Assembly (NCBI GenBank): GCA_023853785.1
Contig: JAJIRX010000622.1
Coordinates: 124,001 to 188,000 of the forward strand
Direction: 5' to 3'
Source: Psilocybe azurescens
Taxonomy: Eukaryota > Basidiomycota > Agaricomycetes > Agaricales > Agrocybaceae
DNA length: 64,000 nt
Notes under the pieces: generated by a model
The model's database searches: none
Told to the model about the DNA's origin: nothing
What the model saw: only the letters and a program-made list of their open reading frames with translations
In this document: one piece after another, positions 60,965 to 64,000 of the stretch
Position numbering within the stretch: the stretch's first letter is position 1
Layout of the letters: every line of letters begins with the position of its first letter
Made by a program: the position numbers and the translations under genes

Positions 60965-61720
60965 TCAAGGAATGATATCCTCTAAGTCGCCCTCTTTCAC
61001 TCGGATCTCTACGACCTCAACCTCGTAATCTGTCATGGCCGAATTATTCGACGAAACAGAGCTGGAAATAAATCCCCGAGAGTTTGGTGGAGAAGTAGAC
61101 GCAATATCTATATGGAAATAAGGGAGCATGAGTGTCATGTAATTGTGAGTCTGAGCTGCGTACTGACATCTATCTTTGATATACGGAGGCACAAATAAAT
61201 CCTATTTCGCCCATCCAGAGTTGAGTTTCACTTCTCCATATGAAAGAAATTTACAAACTTGGTTCCAAACAAAGCCTTGGCTCTTCTGAATAGTCAAAAT
61301 AGGCCTGAGAGTATAGACGTGGGGTCGCTTCTTCCTCTGGCGCCTCGGTGACTCTGGCTCTGGCTCGACAGCTCGTTGCTTTCCTTTCACATTCTTCTGC
61401 GTGTCTGCGCCAATCTCCTTGGATGTCCCATCAGGACCCTCCTCGTCCATATCCATGTCGATGTCCTGACCATCATCGTCGTTCCGGGATGTCTCTACCG
61501 CAGCTACCCCAGGCTCATTATCGTCTGAATCAGACCCGTGGTGCTGTCCGTGAACACCACTCTCCTTATAGTCATCGTCGTCCTCGGAGCAGGAATCCGA
61601 GTCAGAGTCGCTGTAATCATCGTCGTTATGGATCTGCTCGTAGCATGCCCACGTCGGAGGTGAGGCCGCTCGGCCCATAGTGCGGCGGCGGAAGTAGTAA
61701 GAGTTGGCTGCAGTGCTCAT
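60965..61720 (-). CDS. Small acidic protein of unknown function
   Basis: It starts at 61720 with MSTAANSYYFRRRTMGRAAS, followed by a very acidic Asp/Ser stretch (about residues 32-95) and a basic KGKQRAVEPEPESPRRQRKK motif that could be a nuclear signal. A first intron (GTTTGT...ATAG) joins YTLRPILTIQKSQGFVWNQ to DLFVPPYIKDR. A second (GTCAGT...ATAG, about 61110-61167) joins YIASTSPPNSRGF. It ends YEVEVVEIRVKEGDLEDIIP. The PILTIQKSQGFVWNQ..FVPPYIKDR block looks conserved, as if folded, while the N-terminal half is disordered. I know no function. About 230 residues. Confidence 0.68.
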
Positions 61721-64000
61721 CGTTGTATATGAACCCGGGTGTGCAGGGTTGTGAAAGTGTTCGTGAAGGTGGTGAGAATGCTGGTGGTAATGGTGGTTGT
61801 GGTCAGGACGTAGTAGGAGTCACACAATTGGCGTAAGGCCTGCTTGAGGCAGGTGTGATAGTGCCAAATACTGTCCCGATTAGGATATCGTGACTCATTT
61901 ATTATCGCAAACACGCATTTGACACGCATTGGCGGCATTGCAACCTCCACATTTTGTCGATGGAGGTATATGTCCCAATTATTTCCTACTTTCTTTGCCC
62001 AACTCTAAACCCTTCGTATCCGCATACTCCAGTCCTTCGACGCCCTCTGATTTACGAAATAGGACACAGCCTGGAAGACTTAGGCACGTCGAAATTAGTA
62101 CGCAGTATGCCAATGGCATCCCTCTGATTCCCACTTCCTCTAAACTTACGTCTTAGTGTGACGAATTGTGAGCATTCTGGCCGTTTCTGTACGAGAGGTG
62201 CGTCATTTCTACAACCAATTTAAATCATTATGAATGTGCTATAAATAGGCATTATTTTTGATGGGGTGCCAGTGTCGGGCCCGTTATTTAGGAGCACGGA
62301 CATCCGGAATTCTCTTCTGAGTTCTGAAGGCTATGCATTGTAAGTGGAAGGTATACATCTGATAATGAAATGACTACCTTTTCTCAGCTGAGAAATATAA
62401 CAGACAGAATATGTTTCTTTGTCAAGACTCAGATTACCTCGGACGTCGATTGCTATTTACACTTGTAGTCTCTCGTAGGCAACTTCGATATAATGTGAAC
62501 AGGATAAACTGTGCTGCATAATAATAGGAAGCGGAGATACGAACCTCTTCACAAGGCTTTCTGGAATGACGTATAGGTGGCTGAGAGTTTCCGAACTTCT
62601 AGCAACTACGTGCAGTAGAGGTGGAGAATAAGATAATGTCTGTTTGGTGAAATTATACTGCGAAAACGAGAAGGAGGCTAGGGGTGTCCGAATTTTTGCC
62701 TCACATGAATGGGGCATTCCTGAGAGAAGCGAGTTTGCCTTTGTTGCACACCTCTCCTCTAACATTCTTTCAGCAGTTAGAAGTCGTGGACTCACCTCGT
62801 TGTAATAGTACCCCACACGCTTATATAGCGTCAATGGGTAACTCCAGGAGCCTTCTCACCTATTTTAATGAGCTTATCAACAGAGATTTTGGTGTCCTCA
62901 AGTCTTCCCGAAAATTTGCTCACAAAAAACCTCAAAGATGCTCTCGGTATCAGAGCATTGATCCCCTGGACGGTTCTTCAAGATCACAGCCAGTCTACAG
63001 ATACAGATACTTTAAAAGCATGGCTAATCGCTTTAGTCTATCGCATTGTCGTTCATTGCCTTGACCATTGTATGTGGGGCTCATAGCTCACCCCGAGACT
63101 GGGGATGCATGGGGGAGCAAACACACACTTCGAGACTGCAATACAGGGATTTATCATATGATCTATATAAAGATCCTTTGCCGCTGATCGCCGCAAGGAG
63201 GCACTCGGCGAATTCCTACAACAAAGTCCAAGTCAGACTAGAACAAGTCTAAGGAAAGAGCTACGGAAACAAGAATGTACATATACTATGGAGAGTGAGA
63301 CATAGAATAGGAAAGGAAGGAAAGGAAAGGATAAGATATTCTATAAAGTGGATTAATGATAGTGCATCTTCTCCATAAATTAAGCATCGGATTCCCGCTC
63401 GAGATAAATTGGTGCGGCTCTCAGCCTACCTTTTTTCACTGATAGGCCGTGCGTAGATTCGTCGTAGAACTCATGCATACTATGTGGGTCGGAGAAAGTC
63501 ACAGATGCGACGCTTTTGTTTGTCACTACAGTTGTGCTATAAATAGACGGCATTTTGATTGGGGCGCTGTTGTAGCAGCACGGACACAGACGGTCTCCCG
63601 AAATTCTCTTCTGAGGGCTATGCATTTCGAATGGGGGTAGTACAAATACAGAGGCATTAATCCGTCTACTCAGCGGGCATATGACATGCAGAATATGTTT
63701 TTGGTCAGGTTAACGACGTCAATTTGCCATTTTAAATTATATTCTCTGGTCTTCCTGGATGATGAGTGTGTGGCGCAGAAAATGAGCAGATAAAGCTTGC
63801 AGGAATGAGCTGGATGCGTAGTATTTGCATAGGAAGGGAAATTACCATGTTCCATCAGGCCTCGCCTAAAACTTAAAATCGAAATCAAGGCGCCAGCACC
63901 ATTGGTGGAGATGGAGATCTACATTGTGTAGAAATATGGAGCTAACAGTCGCCTGCAGAAGCATACATAAACAATATCGGAATAGTAGCATTCGAGTACA
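61721..64000. other. Intergenic region with a weak direct duplication
   Basis: Frames at 62457-62834 (minus), 62684-63064 (plus) and 63380-63625 (minus, with MPSIYSTTVVTNKSVASV) match nothing known. A diverged direct repeat spans 62237-62460 and 63528-63730. The sequence ends without a recognisable gene. Confidence 0.4.
62237..63730 (+). repeat. Diverged direct repeat pair, about 200 bases each, 1.29 kb apart
   Basis: Copies at 62237-62460 and 63528-63730 share GTGCTATAAATAG, AGCACGGACA, ATTCTCTTCTGAG, GGCTATGCATT, CAGAATATGTTT and GACGTC.ATT in the same order and spacing. It may be an old local duplication, perhaps of a promoter since both contain TATAAATA. Confidence 0.5.

Overview
The window is nuclear DNA of a filamentous fungus, almost certainly an agaricomycete basidiomycete. 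The genes are split by many short GT-AG introns (about 45-80 bases). The protein set fits too: an APSES regulator, an SPX phosphate transporter, an F-box/LRR remnant, a DUF6534-type membrane protein, an L-amino-acid oxidase and a wax-synthase-like acyltransferase. I saw no rRNA, convincing tRNA, CRISPR or bacterial feature.

Layout. At 1-2.8 kb, Ku70 (minus, cut by the left edge) and the PP2A activator PTPA (plus) diverge from a 270-base promoter. At 2.8-7.1 kb I recognise no gene. Ornithine decarboxylase follows (7.1-8.8 kb), then an APSES transcription factor (10.2-12.2 kb) and a PHO91-like SPX phosphate transporter (13.8-17.2 kb, minus). At 17.9-24 kb lies a degenerate area: a broken DUF6534 copy, a broken F-box gene and one intact DUF6534 gene. 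At 24.4-27.9 kb is a Rad4/Dpb11/TopBP1 BRCT protein, and at 29.2-30.4 kb a single-pass membrane protein with a 3x23-residue tail repeat. Three same-strand genes follow at 31-38.7 kb: a pyruvate-decarboxylase-type ThDP enzyme, an L-amino-acid oxidase and a wax-synthase-like acyltransferase. CK2 beta (39.1-40.4 kb), a large Ser/Thr-rich membrane protein (41.2-44.2 kb) and a forkhead factor (46.5-48.2 kb) come next. At 50.4-59.9 kb is a tandem array of PTH11-like seven-helix genes: three with bodies plus a scar of a fourth, interrupted by DNA carrying a mariner-type MITE. A small acidic protein gene (61-61.7 kb) and a weak direct duplication (62.2-63.7 kb) close the window.

How genes may work together. 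Most are independent housekeeping genes. The 31-38.7 kb trio is the best candidate for an undescribed unit. The oxidase would turn amino acids into 2-oxo acids, the ThDP enzyme could decarboxylate these to aldehydes, and the acyltransferase could esterify the derived alcohols. This is inference from family and order only. The ThDP enzyme also departs from canonical PDC at active-site-region residues.

Caveat. At least eight genes, several of them essential and single-copy in other fungi, have a reading frame broken by one base, mostly in a mononucleotide run (A5 in ku70, G6 in ODC, C3 in PDC, C4 in the oxidase, T3 in CK2 beta). This points to consensus errors in the assembly, so such genes should not be called pseudogenes without checking reads.
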